Of a DNA stretch of 64,000 nt, positions 51,108 to 60,179 are shown piece after piece. Position 1 is the first letter of the stretch; the number at the start of each line of letters is the position of its first letter. Made by a program: the position numbers and the translations under genes. Source of the DNA: a bacterium (GTDB lineage: Bacteria; Desulfobacterota; Deferrisomatia; Deferrisomatales; Deferrisomataceae); contig JALUTY010000078.1 of assembly GCA_027021615.1 (NCBI GenBank), positions 124,001 through 188,000 on the forward strand. Reading direction: 5' to 3'. The notes beneath the pieces are model-generated. The model did not search any database. It was given only the letters and a program-made list of their open reading frames with translations, and was not told the origin of the DNA.

Positions 51108-51476
51108 TCAGTCCTGGGGGATCCTCGCCTCGAGGGCCTGCTGGATCTTCCGCTTGAGCTCCGTCAGATCGGACGACTTCACCACGTAGTAGTCGGCGGC
51201 CACGCTCTTGATGTCCCCCTTGTACGAGCCATAAGCAGAGCACAGGATCACCGGCAGGTCGTAGAACCGGTTGCGGATCTCCTGGAGCACGTCCAAGCCG
51301 CTCACGTCCACCATCTTGATGTCGAGGATCACCACGTCGGGTCGGAACGACTCCACGTGCTCTACGATGTTCCGCCCGGTCTCCAGGGCGCACACCTCGT
51401 GCCCCTCGTCCTCGAGCTCCAGCGTGTAGAGGGTGCGGATGTGTTCCTCGTCGTCCACGATCAGGATCCGGGCCAC
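51108..51476 (-). CDS. Single-domain response regulator
   Basis: 122 residues from GTG 51476 after GGAGGAGG. Acidic pocket Asp8/Asp9, phosphoacceptor Asp52 in VVILDIKM, Ser in ILCSAYG and Lys in VVKSSDL (SSDL in place of the usual Lys-Pro-Phe). It has no output domain. Its kinase is not adjacent. It is preceded by the glycosyltransferase gene, 27 bp away. Confidence 0.9.
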   Translation of the reverse strand: MARILIVDDEEHIRTLYTLELEDEGHEVCALETGRNIVEHVESFRPDVVILDIKMVDVSGLDVLQEIRNRFYDLPVILCSAYGSYKGDIKSVAADYYVVKSSDLTELKRKIQQALEARIPQD

Positions 51477-51503
51477 GTCCTCCTCCTTTCCGACGGATGC
51501 GGG

Positions 51504-52721
51504 TCAGGCGCCCCAGCGCTCGACCAGGTACGGCTTGGCGTCCTCAAACACCAGGCACTGGTCCTCCACGTACTCCTCGGCCTGGCGAAGCGCCATCCCC
51601 TCGGTGGATCGCACGAACGACAGGGTGCGGCCGAAGTACAGGGGCGCCAGGGAGTCCAGCAGCTCCTTTCGGGGCAGCACCCGGTCGCGATGGGCTACCG
51701 CCATGTCGTAGAGCACGTGGGCCCACAGGGGGATCGGGAACTCGAAGTGGGTGGGCTCGAGCTCCTGCACCTCCGCGAGCTTGGCGTAGGTGGCCGGCGC
51801 AAGGGCCTCCTTCCACGCGGCGTCGTAGCGATCGGCCCCCTCCCGGAACTTCTGGTACAGGGCGTCCACGTTTACGTTGACCGGCGGCGGCTGCTCCGTC
51901 TCGCCCAAACCGAAGCCGAAGATCGCCGTGGGGCGGCTGCGGCGGACCTCGCGCCAGAACGGGGCGAACGGCTCCATCAGGTGGAAGATGGTTCCCACCA
52001 CCTGGCGGAACATGGGGCCCAGGCTCGCCGCCGGATCCTTGGGCCGGTGGATCTTGGGTCGGCCCAGGAACGCCTGGGTGATGGGTTTGCGAAAGTACAT
52101 GGCAAGGGTGGTCATCCAGATGTCGATGCCGAACTGGGCTACGTCGTCGTTCCAGGTCTCGTGCTCCAGGTAGAACCGGGCCAGCTCCCCCGAGAACCCG
52201 AAGTCCCCGCCGATGGGTTGGCGCACTCGCCGGCCGTAGAGGCACCGGGTGAGAGGGTAGGCGATGTTGTTCGTGATGGTGCCGTCGTACTTGTGCCGTA
52301 GGTACAGGGGGGCCACGAACCCGAAGTCGTCCAGCAGCGGCTCGCCCAGTGCCCTGATCCACCGGGGGGTGATGCTCTTGAGGTCCGCGTCCACCACCAC
52401 CACGGCCTGGGCGCCCAGCTCCGTAACCAACCGGAACAGGTTCCGGAAGTTGTTGCCTTTGCCCTTCACCCCTGGGGGGGTGGACACGTAGATCCGGGGC
52501 ACCTCGCAGGGGGCGCTGAAAAAAGCGTCCTTGGTATTGTCGGTGCTTGCGTTGTCGCAGTTGACGACCACCGTGCGGTAGCCCTTGAAGTACTCCTGCA
52601 GGCCCAGGGACGCCTGCTGAGTGGGAAACGCGATCGCGTCGGCCTCGTTGTAGCTGGGGATGCCGACCACGATGTCGGCTTCGGAGACGTTCTCGGGGTT
52701 TTCCAGGATCCAGTCGGCCAT
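51504..52721 (-). CDS. GT2-fold glycosyltransferase, possibly glucosylglycerate-type
   Basis: 405 residues. The GT-A start is DIVVGIPSYNEADAIAFPTQ, with VVNCDNASTDNT, VSTPPGVKGKGNNFRNLF and the metal site VVVVDADLKS. GGDFGFSGELARFYLE follows. The C-terminal helical part is long. The layout resembles GT78/GT81 enzymes that make mannosyl- or glucosylglycerate osmolytes, but the substrate is not proven by the sequence. It sits between rex and the receiver. Confidence 0.78.
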   Translation of the reverse strand: MADWILENPENVSEADIVVGIPSYNEADAIAFPTQQASLGLQEYFKGYRTVVVNCDNASTDNTKDAFFSAPCEVPRIYVSTPPGVKGKGNNFRNLFRLVTELGAQAVVVVDADLKSITPRWIRALGEPLLDDFGFVAPLYLRHKYDGTITNNIAYPLTRCLYGRRVRQPIGGDFGFSGELARFYLEHETWNDDVAQFGIDIWMTTLAMYFRKPITQAFLGRPKIHRPKDPAASLGPMFRQVVGTIFHLMEPFAPFWREVRRSRPTAIFGFGLGETEQPPPVNVNVDALYQKFREGADRYDAAWKEALAPATYAKLAEVQELEPTHFEFPIPLWAHVLYDMAVAHRDRVLPRKELLDSLAPLYFGRTLSFVRSTEGMALRQAEEYVEDQCLVFEDAKPYLVERWGA

Positions 52722-52732
52722 CGTGTCCGTCC

Positions 52733-53365
52733 CTACGTTCCGGATGACAGGTGGTACACCAGGTTATCGAACTCGGTGGTCAGGTCAACTTTTTTCACCT
52801 TCACATGCTCCGGCACACTGATCTGAACCGGCGCAAAGTTGAGGATCCCCTTGATGCCGGCCCGCACCGCCGCATCGGCCGCGTCCTGGGCCGCCTCGGC
52901 CGGGGTTGTGACGATCGCGATCTCGATGTGCTTCTCACGGGCCACCCGGGGCAGCTCGTCCAGGTGCTCGATGGGAACCCCCGTGGGCAGGAACGTACCC
53001 ACCTTCTTCGGATCCACGTCGAAGGCGGCCACGAACACGTACCCGTGTTCGGTGAAGCTCCGGTAGCTCGCCAGGGCCCGGCCCAGGTTTCCCACGCCGA
53101 TCAGGGCGATGTTGCGCTTCTGATTCAGGCCCAGCACCTTGCGGATGTCGAAGTGGAGCTCCTTCACGTAGTAACCCACGCCCCGCACCCCGAACTCCCC
53201 GAAATAGGTCAGGTCCTTGCGGATCTGAGCCGCGTTGACCCCACATATATCGGCCAGCTCGGCGCTGGAGATTACCTCGACCCCCTTCCGTTCCAGATCC
53301 TTGAGCACCCGCATGTAGATCGAGAGCCGCTTGATGGTGGCTTCGGGAACCTTGGGACTTTGCAT
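52733..53365 (-). CDS. rex: Redox-sensing transcriptional repressor Rex
   Basis: 210 residues from ATG 53365 after AAGGAGC. Winged-helix ATIKRLSIYMRVLKDLE and VNAAQIRKDLTYFGEFGVRGVGY, then the Rossmann NADH site IALIGVGNLGRALASY. Rex senses the NADH/NAD+ ratio and represses fermentation and anaerobic respiration genes. A Rex-box-like palindrome overlaps its likely promoter. Confidence 0.95.
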   Translation of the reverse strand: MQSPKVPEATIKRLSIYMRVLKDLERKGVEVISSAELADICGVNAAQIRKDLTYFGEFGVRGVGYYVKELHFDIRKVLGLNQKRNIALIGVGNLGRALASYRSFTEHGYVFVAAFDVDPKKVGTFLPTGVPIEHLDELPRVAREKHIEIAIVTTPAEAAQDAADAAVRAGIKGILNFAPVQISVPEHVKVKKVDLTTEFDNLVYHLSSGT

Positions 53366-53546
53366 GGATCCCGCTCCTTCCCCGCTGGGGCCGACCCGAA
53401 CGATCCATGGGCTTTTCTGCCGCGGCCGCCGATCGTGAGCGTCCAGGGCTTTCATCTGCGGCTCGGCACGGTGCCGATCGGACGCCCTGTCGACGGCTTC
53501 GCGACGAACGTTCGTGGATCATCCAGGCTCGAGAATCGCCGGTTGC

Positions 53547-53582
53547 TTGTGAAGCGTAATAACAAACAAACGCTGTTGTCAA
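53547..53582 (-). promoter_or_regulatory. Candidate rex promoter with Rex-box-like site
   Basis: On the minus strand, TTGACA (53582-53577), 15 bp, then TATTAC (53561-53556). The site TTGTGAAGCGTAATAACAA (53547-53565) is close to a Rex operator (TTGTGAA-N4-TTCACAA) with one extra base and mismatches. The remainder of the 53366-53704 gap has no gene. Confidence 0.45.
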
Positions 53583-53704
53583 ACCCCGGGTCTTTGGTGG
53601 ACGGGGAGGCCGGTGGTATGGTATGCCCGTTCCGGTGCGCGACCGGGCGCGTCGGGGGGCGGCGCCGCCGAGGGAATCACCCTTGATCGGGAGGTCGGAA
53701 ACCC

Positions 53705-54406
53705 GTGAACACCGCTACGAAGTTTCTCGCTGTAACGGTCGTTGCGCTCGGATTGGGGGGGTGCGCCGCCGCCCCGCCCAAGGATCAACCGCCGGCCTGG
53801 GAGGCCCGGGTACGGGAGCTGGAGCAGGGAAGAGCCCGGCTGGAGCTGCGGCTGGACGAGATGAATCGGGTCCTCCTGGGGCTGCGAGAGCGGCTGGATG
53901 CCCTGGATGCCCGGCTTGAGTCGTTGGAGCGGGTGGCCGAAAAGAAACCGAGCGCTGCGCCCGGGCCCCGGCTCAAGGTGGTGAAGCTGGAGCCGCCCCA
54001 GGCCGCGCCCAAGCCCCGCACCGACCTGTCCGAGCCGGCCGACCTGTACCGCCGGGCGTTCAACGCGTACCGCGAGGGACGTTACGGCGCGGCCATCCTG
54101 GACTTCGAGGAGTTCGTCCAGCGCTACCCGGAACACGAGTACGCGGACAACGCCCAGTACTGGATCGGCGAGTGCTACTACTCCCAAGGCCAGTACGAAC
54201 AGGCGATCGTGGAGTTCCAGAAGGTGGTGGATCGGTACGGCCACGAGCCCAAGGCGCCCGACGCCCTGCTGAAGATGGGGCTGGCCTATGACCGGCTGGG
54301 CGAGGCCGACAAGGCCCGGGTGTTCTGGACTCGGGTGGTGGAGCGATATCCCCAGGCGGACGCGGCCCGGGAGGCCCGAAGACGGCTCCAGGGCGAGGAG
54401 GAGTGA
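53705..54406 (+). CDS. cpoB: Tol-Pal-associated protein YbgF/CpoB
   Basis: 233 residues from GTG 53705. The signal sequence ends LGLGGCAAA, which may be a lipobox. A coiled coil (VRELEQGRARLELRLDEMNRVL) is followed by three TPRs ending WTRVVERYPQADAAREARRRLQ. The family coordinates peptidoglycan synthesis with outer-membrane constriction. No tol or pal genes are in the window. The stop overlaps the next GTG. Confidence 0.88.
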   Translation: MNTATKFLAVTVVALGLGGCAAAPPKDQPPAWEARVRELEQGRARLELRLDEMNRVLLGLRERLDALDARLESLERVAEKKPSAAPGPRLKVVKLEPPQAAPKPRTDLSEPADLYRRAFNAYREGRYGAAILDFEEFVQRYPEHEYADNAQYWIGECYYSQGQYEQAIVEFQKVVDRYGHEPKAPDALLKMGLAYDRLGEADKARVFWTRVVERYPQADAAREARRRLQGEEE

Positions 54407-55464
54407 GCGTGAGGGCACGGATCGTTTGCGCGACGGCGGTGTGGGTGTGGGCCGCTCTGACCGTGGGCGCGGCCGAGCCCCCGTATCGGGTGGCGCCCGG
54501 GGACACCCTGTGGGACCTGTCGGGCCGGCAGTGGAACGATCCGTCCCTGTGGCCCGAGCTGTGGGCCATGAACCCCCACATCCGCAACCCCCATTGGATC
54601 TTCCCGGGTGAGGAGATTCGGTTTGATCGGCCGGCCGGCCCGCCCGCCCAGATCGAGACACGGCTCGTCCGGCTGCCGGTGGAGCGGCTCGCGCCCCCTG
54701 CCGGGGGTGGGGCAGCGACCGAGCCCGCCGGGGCACCGGCCCCGAAGTGGGCCACCCCGGCCGCGGGGGCGGAGGGAGCCGCCCGGCCCGGGTACCGGTT
54801 CGCCCGGGCCCGGACCCAGGACTTCATCTCGTCCCACCCCCTGCCCCGGTTGGGCACCGTGGACACCCGGGCACAGAGGAAGGTGGTCTACGCCCCCGGC
54901 GAGGAGATCGAGATCGCCTGGGCCTCTGGCCCGGCGCCCGGGCCGGGTACCCGGCTCACGGCGTTCGACGACCGCCAGGAGGTGCTCCATCCCCGCAACG
55001 GCGAGCCGGTGGGCCGATATGTCCGGATCCTGGCCCACCTGGAGGTGGTTTCGTCCGGCGGGGGACGAGCCGTCGCCAAGATCGTGGAGGGATACGATGC
55101 CGTGGAGAACGGGGCCGGGGTCATGGTGTACCGGCCGCCCCCTGGAGAGGTCGTGCCGGTTCCCACTGCCCGGGGGGTGGAGGGGGTGGTTCTGCGGGGC
55201 CAGCCCGACCGGAGCGTGTACGGGGACCAGGACCTGATCTTCCTGGACCGGGGCCAGATCCACGGGGTCGAGCGGGGGCTTGTGGTGGAGTTCCCCCCGG
55301 GCGGTGCCATGCAGAGCGCCCAGGGGACGGTGGACCTGAGCACTCCCCTGGCCCGGGCCGTCGTGATCGGGGTGGAGGACAAGACCTCCTCGGCCGTGGT
55401 GGTGGAGAGCCGAGCCGCCCTAGAGCCCGGGGATCGGTTCCTTGCCGCCGGCGTTTCTCCTTGA
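54403..55464 (+). CDS. Exported LysM-domain protein
   Basis: 353 residues. After a signal peptide (ending LTVGAAE), a LysM peptidoglycan-binding domain starts at PYRVAPGDTLWDLSGRQW. The rest is a Pro/Ala-rich linker and a beta-rich C-terminal region (GRYVRILAHLEVV, LIFLDRGQIHGVERGLVVEF). It is translationally coupled to cpoB (GTGA). Its role is probably cell-envelope maintenance. The ffh promoter overlaps its last bases. Confidence 0.85.
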   Translation: MSVRARIVCATAVWVWAALTVGAAEPPYRVAPGDTLWDLSGRQWNDPSLWPELWAMNPHIRNPHWIFPGEEIRFDRPAGPPAQIETRLVRLPVERLAPPAGGGAATEPAGAPAPKWATPAAGAEGAARPGYRFARARTQDFISSHPLPRLGTVDTRAQRKVVYAPGEEIEIAWASGPAPGPGTRLTAFDDRQEVLHPRNGEPVGRYVRILAHLEVVSSGGGRAVAKIVEGYDAVENGAGVMVYRPPPGEVVPVPTARGVEGVVLRGQPDRSVYGDQDLIFLDRGQIHGVERGLVVEFPPGGAMQSAQGTVDLSTPLARAVVIGVEDKTSSAVVVESRAALEPGDRFLAAGVSP

Positions 55465-55490
55465 CACCTTCTTGACGCCTTCCCTATAGT
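55461..55490 (+). promoter_or_regulatory. Sigma70-type promoter for the ffh operon
   Basis: TTGACA (55461-55466), 18 bp, TATAGT (55485-55490). Transcription would start near 55497, about 55 nt before the ffh ATG. Confidence 0.7.
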
Positions 55491-55551
55491 CCCCGTTTCC
55501 GAAAAATCTGGGGGACGCTTGAGCTGTGCGCTCGGGCCGGGGCTTCTGCGC

Positions 55552-56910
55552 ATGTTCGATTCGCTGTCCGAAAAGCTGAGCGGCGTGTTCCGTTCGTTGC
55601 GGGGCAAGGGCCGTCTGGGTGAGAAGGACATCCAGGCGGCGCTGCGGGAGGTGCGCCTCGCGCTTCTGGAAGCCGACGTGCACTACCGGGTGGTGCGCCG
55701 GTTCGTGGAGGCGGTGCGGGAGCGCGCCCAGGGCCAGGAGGTGATGCGGAGCCTCACCCCGGCCCAGACGGTGATCAAGATCGTCCACGCCGAGCTCGTC
55801 CGGATGATGGGCGAGCAGGTGGCCCCCTTGGCCGTGGCCGGAAAACCCCCCGTGCCGGTGATGCTGGTGGGGCTCCAGGGATCGGGTAAGACGACCACCG
55901 CTGGCAAGCTGGCGCTCCATCTGAAGCGCAAGGCGGGCCGGGATCCCTATCTGGTGCCGGCCGACGTGTACCGTCCCGCGGCCATCGACCAGCTCCAGAA
56001 GGTGGCGTCGGACGCGGGCGTGGCCGCGTACCCCTCGCGACCCGATCAGGATCCGACGGAGATCTGCCGGGCCGCCCTGGAGGAGGCCCGCAAGGGAGGG
56101 TACGACACGCTCATCGTGGACACCGCGGGGCGGCTCCACGTGGACGAGGAGCTCATGGACGAGCTCCGCCGGCTGAAGGAGCTCCTGGAGCCCCGGGAGA
56201 TCCTGCTCGTGGCCGACGCCATGACGGGCCAGGACGCGGTGAACGTGGCCAAGGCGTTCGATGAGGCCGTGGGCATCACGGGGGTGGTCCTGACCAAGGC
56301 GGACGGCGACGCTCGCGGTGGCGCGGCCCTGTCGATCCAGGCCGTCACCCAGCGGCCCATCAAGCTGGTGGGCGTGGGCGAGAAGCTCGATGCCATCGAG
56401 GTGTTCCACCCCGAGCGGATGGCGTCGCGCATCCTGGGCATGGGCGACGTGATGAGCCTCATCGAGAAGGCCGAGCAGGCCATCGACGAGGGCTCGGCCA
56501 AGGAGCTGGAGGAGAAGCTCCGGTCCAACCGGTTCACCTTGGAGGACTTCCGTGATCAGCTGCGCATGCTGCGCAAACTGGGCAGCCTGGAGGACCTGCT
56601 CAAGATGGTGCCCGGAATGGGGCAGGCGAAGAACCTCCGGGTGGACGAGCGGGAGCTCGTCAGGGTGATCGCGATCGTGGACAGCATGACCCCGGAGGAG
56701 CGGCGTCGCCCCGAGATCCTGAACGCCAGCCGCCGCCGCCGGATCGCCCGGGGCAGCGGCACCCGGGTCGAGGACGTGAACCGCCTGATCCGCCGCTACC
56801 AGGACGCCCGGAAGATGATGAAGCGGATGGGAGTGCTCGGTATGGGCCGGAAGGGCGGGAGCAAGAAGAAAAAGAGGCGGGGCAGCTGGCTGCCTCGCCT
56901 TCCGATGTGA
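55552..56910 (+). CDS. ffh: Signal recognition particle protein Ffh
   Basis: 452 residues from ATG 55552 (MFDSLSEKLSGVF, the family N-terminus). GTPase motifs are VGLQGSGKTTT, DTAGRLHVD and TKADGDARGG. The C-terminal M domain (MLRKLGSLEDLLKMVPGM) is Met-rich and basic. It binds signal peptides and 4.5S RNA. It is the first gene of the translation operon. Confidence 0.96.
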   Translation: MFDSLSEKLSGVFRSLRGKGRLGEKDIQAALREVRLALLEADVHYRVVRRFVEAVRERAQGQEVMRSLTPAQTVIKIVHAELVRMMGEQVAPLAVAGKPPVPVMLVGLQGSGKTTTAGKLALHLKRKAGRDPYLVPADVYRPAAIDQLQKVASDAGVAAYPSRPDQDPTEICRAALEEARKGGYDTLIVDTAGRLHVDEELMDELRRLKELLEPREILLVADAMTGQDAVNVAKAFDEAVGITGVVLTKADGDARGGAALSIQAVTQRPIKLVGVGEKLDAIEVFHPERMASRILGMGDVMSLIEKAEQAIDEGSAKELEEKLRSNRFTLEDFRDQLRMLRKLGSLEDLLKMVPGMGQAKNLRVDERELVRVIAIVDSMTPEERRRPEILNASRRRRIARGSGTRVEDVNRLIRRYQDARKMMKRMGVLGMGRKGGSKKKKRRGSWLPRLPM

Positions 56911-56973
56911 GAGCGTGACGGAGCCGGGCCCCCCGGGTCCGGCCGTGACCGAACCTCGTGAGGAGTGAACCCC

Positions 56974-57255
56974 ATGGCTGTACGCATCCGATTGGCTCGC
57001 CACGGCGCCAAGAAGCGTCCCTTCTACCGGATCGTGGCGGCGTCTTCCGAGGCGCCCCGGGACGGGCGGTTCCTGGAGGTGCTGGGCACCTACAACCCCC
57101 TGACCGATCCCGCCACCATCGAGGTGAAGGAGGACCGGGTCCTGTACTGGCTCGAGAACGGGGCCAAGGCGTCCGACACCGTGGTGAGCCTGCTGCGCAA
57201 GACCGGGGTGTGGGCCAAGGCCCACGCCAAGCGGCCGGAGGCCTCGGGCTCGTAA
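56974..57255 (+). CDS. rpsP: 30S ribosomal protein S16
   Basis: 93 residues after [25 protein letters not shown] is the family N-terminus. The KH-domain protein gene that normally follows rpsP is absent; rimM starts 18 bp later. Confidence 0.96.
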   Translation: MAVRIRLARHGAKKRPFYRIVAASSEAPRDGRFLEVLGTYNPLTDPATIEVKEDRVLYWLENGAKASDTVVSLLRKTGVWAKAHAKRPEASGS

Positions 57256-57273
57256 GCCCCCAGGGCATCTGCC

Positions 57274-57789
57274 GTGACCCGGATCCGCCACGTCGCCGTC
57301 GGCCGGATCGGCCGGCCCCACGGGGTGCGGGGCGAGGTGCGGGTCGACCCCCGGGGAAACCTGCCCCGGGGCCTGCAGGGATACACCCGCTTCTACGTGG
57401 ACCGGGGCCGGGGGCCGGAGCCGATCCGGGTGGAGCACCACCGGCTTCACGGCCGGCTCGTGCTCGTCAAGTTCGAGGGGTACGACACCCCCGAGGCCGC
57501 GCGGGATCTGACCCACGCGGTCCTGTATGTGGACCGCTCCGAGCTGCCCCCCCTGGGTGAAGGGGAGTACTACCATGTCGACCTGCCGGGCTGCGAGGTG
57601 GCGGACGAACAGGGCCGGATCCTGGGCACGGTGGTCGACGTGTTTGACTCGGGCGCCCACGACGTGTTGGTGATCCGGGCCGGGCAAGGGCGGGAATGGA
57701 TGCTCCCGGTGGTCAGACAGTGGGTCTTGGAGATCGCCCCCGAGGCGGGGCGGATCGTGGTGCGGGTGCCGGAGGGGCTCCGGGGCTGA
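57274..57789 (+). CDS. rimM: Ribosome maturation factor RimM
   Basis: 171 residues from GTG 57274. VGRIGRPHGVRGEVRV opens the family, and the PRC-barrel ends with LPVVRQWVLEIAPEAGRIVV. It assists 30S assembly with S19. Its stop overlaps the proposed CTG start of trmD. Confidence 0.95.
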   Translation: MTRIRHVAVGRIGRPHGVRGEVRVDPRGNLPRGLQGYTRFYVDRGRGPEPIRVEHHRLHGRLVLVKFEGYDTPEAARDLTHAVLYVDRSELPPLGEGEYYHVDLPGCEVADEQGRILGTVVDVFDSGAHDVLVIRAGQGREWMLPVVRQWVLEIAPEAGRIVVRVPEGLRG

Positions 57790-58529
57790 CCGTCCACGTC
57801 GTCACCCTGTTCCCTGGGTTCTTTCGGGGGCCCCTGGAGGAGGGGATCCTGGGACGGGCGGTGACGGAGGGCCGGATCCGGGTGAACCTGCTGGATCTCC
57901 GCCCGTTCGGCGAGGGCCGCCATCGGGTCACCGACGACTACCCCTTCGGCGGCGGCGCGGGCATGGTCATGAAGCCCGGGCCGGTGGTGGACGCCATTGA
58001 GCGGGTGCGCCGGGCCGACGCGGACACCCGGGTGGTCCTGCTCACGCCCCAGGGCCGGTCGTTCCGCCAGGAGGTGGCCCGGGAGTTCGCCGGGGCCGGC
58101 AGCCTGACCCTGGTCTGTGGCCGGTACGAGGGGTTCGATGAGCGGATCCGGGCCTTCTGCGACGACGAGGTGTCGGTGGGGGACTACGTGTTGATGGGGG
58201 GGGAGGCCGCGGCCTGGGTCGTGATCGAGGCCACGGCCCGGCTGGTCCCCGGAGTGCTGGGGGATGCCGCCTCGCCCGAGGACGAGAGCCTGTCGGCCGG
58301 CCTGCTGGAGTATCCCCAGTACACCAGGCCCAGGGAGTTCCGGGGGTTGCGGGTGCCCGACGTGCTGCTGTCGGGCCACCACGGCGAGATCGCCGCGTGG
58401 CGGCGGAGGCAGGCGGTGATCCGCACGGCGCAGCGCCGCCCGGACCTCCTGAAACGGGCCGACCTCTCGGACGAGGAGCGGGAACTGGCCCGAAGGGTCC
58501 TGCGGGGAGAGACGGTTGACGAGGGCTAA
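57786..58529 (+). CDS. trmD: tRNA (guanine-37-N1)-methyltransferase TrmD
   Basis: 247 residues if started at CTG 57786. The family N-terminus, normally a Met followed by a few residues and VVTLFP, begins here as LTVHVVTLFPG. No ATG, GTG or TTG lies near it; the nearest in-frame GTG, 57720, would add 22 residues read from rimM codons. GGAGGGG lies about 9 bases upstream. Knot motifs LVCGRYEGFDERI and GDYVLMGGEAAAW are intact. Confidence 0.9.
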   Translation: MTVHVVTLFPGFFRGPLEEGILGRAVTEGRIRVNLLDLRPFGEGRHRVTDDYPFGGGAGMVMKPGPVVDAIERVRRADADTRVVLLTPQGRSFRQEVAREFAGAGSLTLVCGRYEGFDERIRAFCDDEVSVGDYVLMGGEAAAWVVIEATARLVPGVLGDAASPEDESLSAGLLEYPQYTRPREFRGLRVPDVLLSGHHGEIAAWRRRQAVIRTAQRRPDLLKRADLSDEERELARRVLRGETVDEG

Positions 58530-59115
58530 CGGGGCCCTGGCCCTGGTGCACCACCCGGTGCTCGACCGCACCGGCGGGGTGGTGGCCACGGCCGTGACGC
58601 CGCTGGACGTGCACGACCTGGCCCGACTGGCCGCCACCTACGGGCTGGGGGGGCTGTACGTGGTCACCCCCCTTCGGGCCCAGACCGAGTTGCTGGAGCG
58701 TTTGCTCCGCCACTGGGTGCAGGGGGCCGGGGGCCGGGCCAACCCCTGGCGGCGCCGGGCCCTGGAAGGGGTTCGGCTGGTGAGTGGGCTGGACAAGGCC
58801 GTGGCCGACCTGGGAGCGCGGTGGGGCGGCCGGCCCTGGGTGCTCGCCACCTCGGCCCGCCGGGAGGGGGACCGGGTCGGGTTCGGGGAGGCCCGGCAGC
58901 GATTGGACGGGCCGGGGGCAGGGTGCCTCGTCGTGTTCGGAACGGGATGGGGCCTGGCCCCCGAGGCGTACGAGGCGTGCGACGACGTGCTCGAGCCGGT
59001 GGATGCGGGGTTTGGGTACAATCACCTTTCGGTGCGATCCGCCGCCTCGATCGTGGTGGACCGGCTGTTCGGGGTACGCGCCCCCCCGGCGCCGGGGCGA
59101 GATCGACACGGGTGA
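58516..59115 (+). CDS. RNA methyltransferase-like (SPOUT, PF09936-type) protein
   Basis: 199 residues from TTG 58516, overlapping trm[31 protein letters not shown] and [19 protein letters not shown]... with [18 protein letters not shown] are the SAM-binding knot of the SPOUT Methyltrn_RNA_4 type. The position between trmD and rplS is the usual one for this family in several deltaproteobacterial genomes. The substrate RNA is unknown. Confidence 0.82.
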   Translation: MTRANGALALVHHPVLDRTGGVVATAVTPLDVHDLARLAATYGLGGLYVVTPLRAQTELLERLLRHWVQGAGGRANPWRRRALEGVRLVSGLDKAVADLGARWGGRPWVLATSARREGDRVGFGEARQRLDGPGAGCLVVFGTGWGLAPEAYEACDDVLEPVDAGFGYNHLSVRSAASIVVDRLFGVRAPPAPGRDRHG

Positions 59116-59158
59116 CCCGCGGCGCGGCCGGGGGTCTGGAAACCAGAAGGAGTCAGCC

Positions 59159-59506
59159 ATGAACGTGATCGACATGCTGGAACGCGAGCAGATGCGGATG
59201 GACGTCCCCTACCTGCGCCCCGGCGACAAGCTGCGGGTCCATTACCGGATCCGGGAGGGTCAGAAGGTGCGCACTCAGGTGTTCGAGGGGGTGCTGATCG
59301 CCAAGAAGGGCGGCGGGGTCCGCTCGACGATCACGGTCCGCAAGATGAGCTTCGGGGTGGGGGTGGAGCGGACGTTCCCGGTCCACAGCCCCCTAATCGA
59401 GAAGATCGACGTGGTCTCCCGCAGCAAGGTGCGCCGGGCCAAGCTCTACTATCTGCGGGCCCTGCGAGGCAAGGCGGCGCGGCTCAAGGAACTGCGCACC
59501 CACTAG
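59159..59506 (+). CDS. rplS: 50S ribosomal protein L19
   Basis: 115 residues after [38 protein letters not shown] and [22 protein letters not shown] are diagnostic. Confidence 0.96.
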   Translation: MNVIDMLEREQMRMDVPYLRPGDKLRVHYRIREGQKVRTQVFEGVLIAKKGGGVRSTITVRKMSFGVGVERTFPVHSPLIEKIDVVSRSKVRRAKLYYLRALRGKAARLKELRTH

Positions 59507-59522
59507 GGACGGGAGCCCCGGG

Positions 59523-60179
59523 TTGGGCCGGGTCCGCGAGCCCCTGGGAACACCCGACCGGGAGGCGTACGCCTCCGGCGCCCGGAAGGTGTGCGGCGTG
59601 GACGAGGTGGGCCGCGGCCCGCTCGCCGGGCCGGTGGTGGCCGCGGCCGTGGTGCTCCCCTCGGGGGTGCGGATCCCAGGCCTGGACGACTCCAAGAAGC
59701 TGCGGCCGGCGGCCCGGGCCGAGCTGGTGCCCAGGATCCGCGAGGCAGCTGTTGCCGTGGGAGTCGGCGAGGCCACGCCGGAGGAGATCGACCGGACGAA
59801 CATCCTCCGGGCCTCGCTCCGGGCCATGTGCCGGGCCGTGTCGGACCTGGGGCTGGAACCCGACCTCCTCCTGGTGGACGGGGTCCACCCCCTGCCCCTC
59901 GATCTGCCCCAGCGAACCCTGGTGGGGGGCGACGGCCGCAGTCTCGCCATCGCGGCCGCCTCGGTGATCGCCAAGGAGCATCGGGATGCTCTCATGGCGG
60001 AGCTGGGCCGAAGGTACCCGGGATACGGGTTCGAGGACCACAAGGGCTACCCCACCGCGGCCCACCGCGAGGCCCTGGCCCGGCTGGGGCCCAGCCCGGC
60101 CCACCGGCTCACTTTCCGGGGGGTCCGGGAGCTGGCCGGGGCCCTGCCGGTCCAGCAGGGCCTGTTCGGGGCGTCGTGA
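59523..60179 (+). CDS. rnhB: Ribonuclease HII
   Basis: 218 residues from TTG 59523. CGVDEVGRGPLAGPVVAAAVV carries the first acidic pair; DDSKKL and LLLVDGVHPL complete the site. It removes ribonucleotides from DNA. The stop overlaps the next GTG (GTGA). Confidence 0.94.
   Translation: MGRVREPLGTPDREAYASGARKVCGVDEVGRGPLAGPVVAAAVVLPSGVRIPGLDDSKKLRPAARAELVPRIREAAVAVGVGEATPEEIDRTNILRASLRAMCRAVSDLGLEPDLLLVDGVHPLPLDLPQRTLVGGDGRSLAIAAASVIAKEHRDALMAELGRRYPGYGFEDHKGYPTAAHREALARLGPSPAHRLTFRGVRELAGALPVQQGLFGAS

Noticed and set aside
55465-55551. 4.5S RNA gene near ffh
   Set aside because: No long hairpin with the GGAA tetraloop; the stretch contains the promoter instead.
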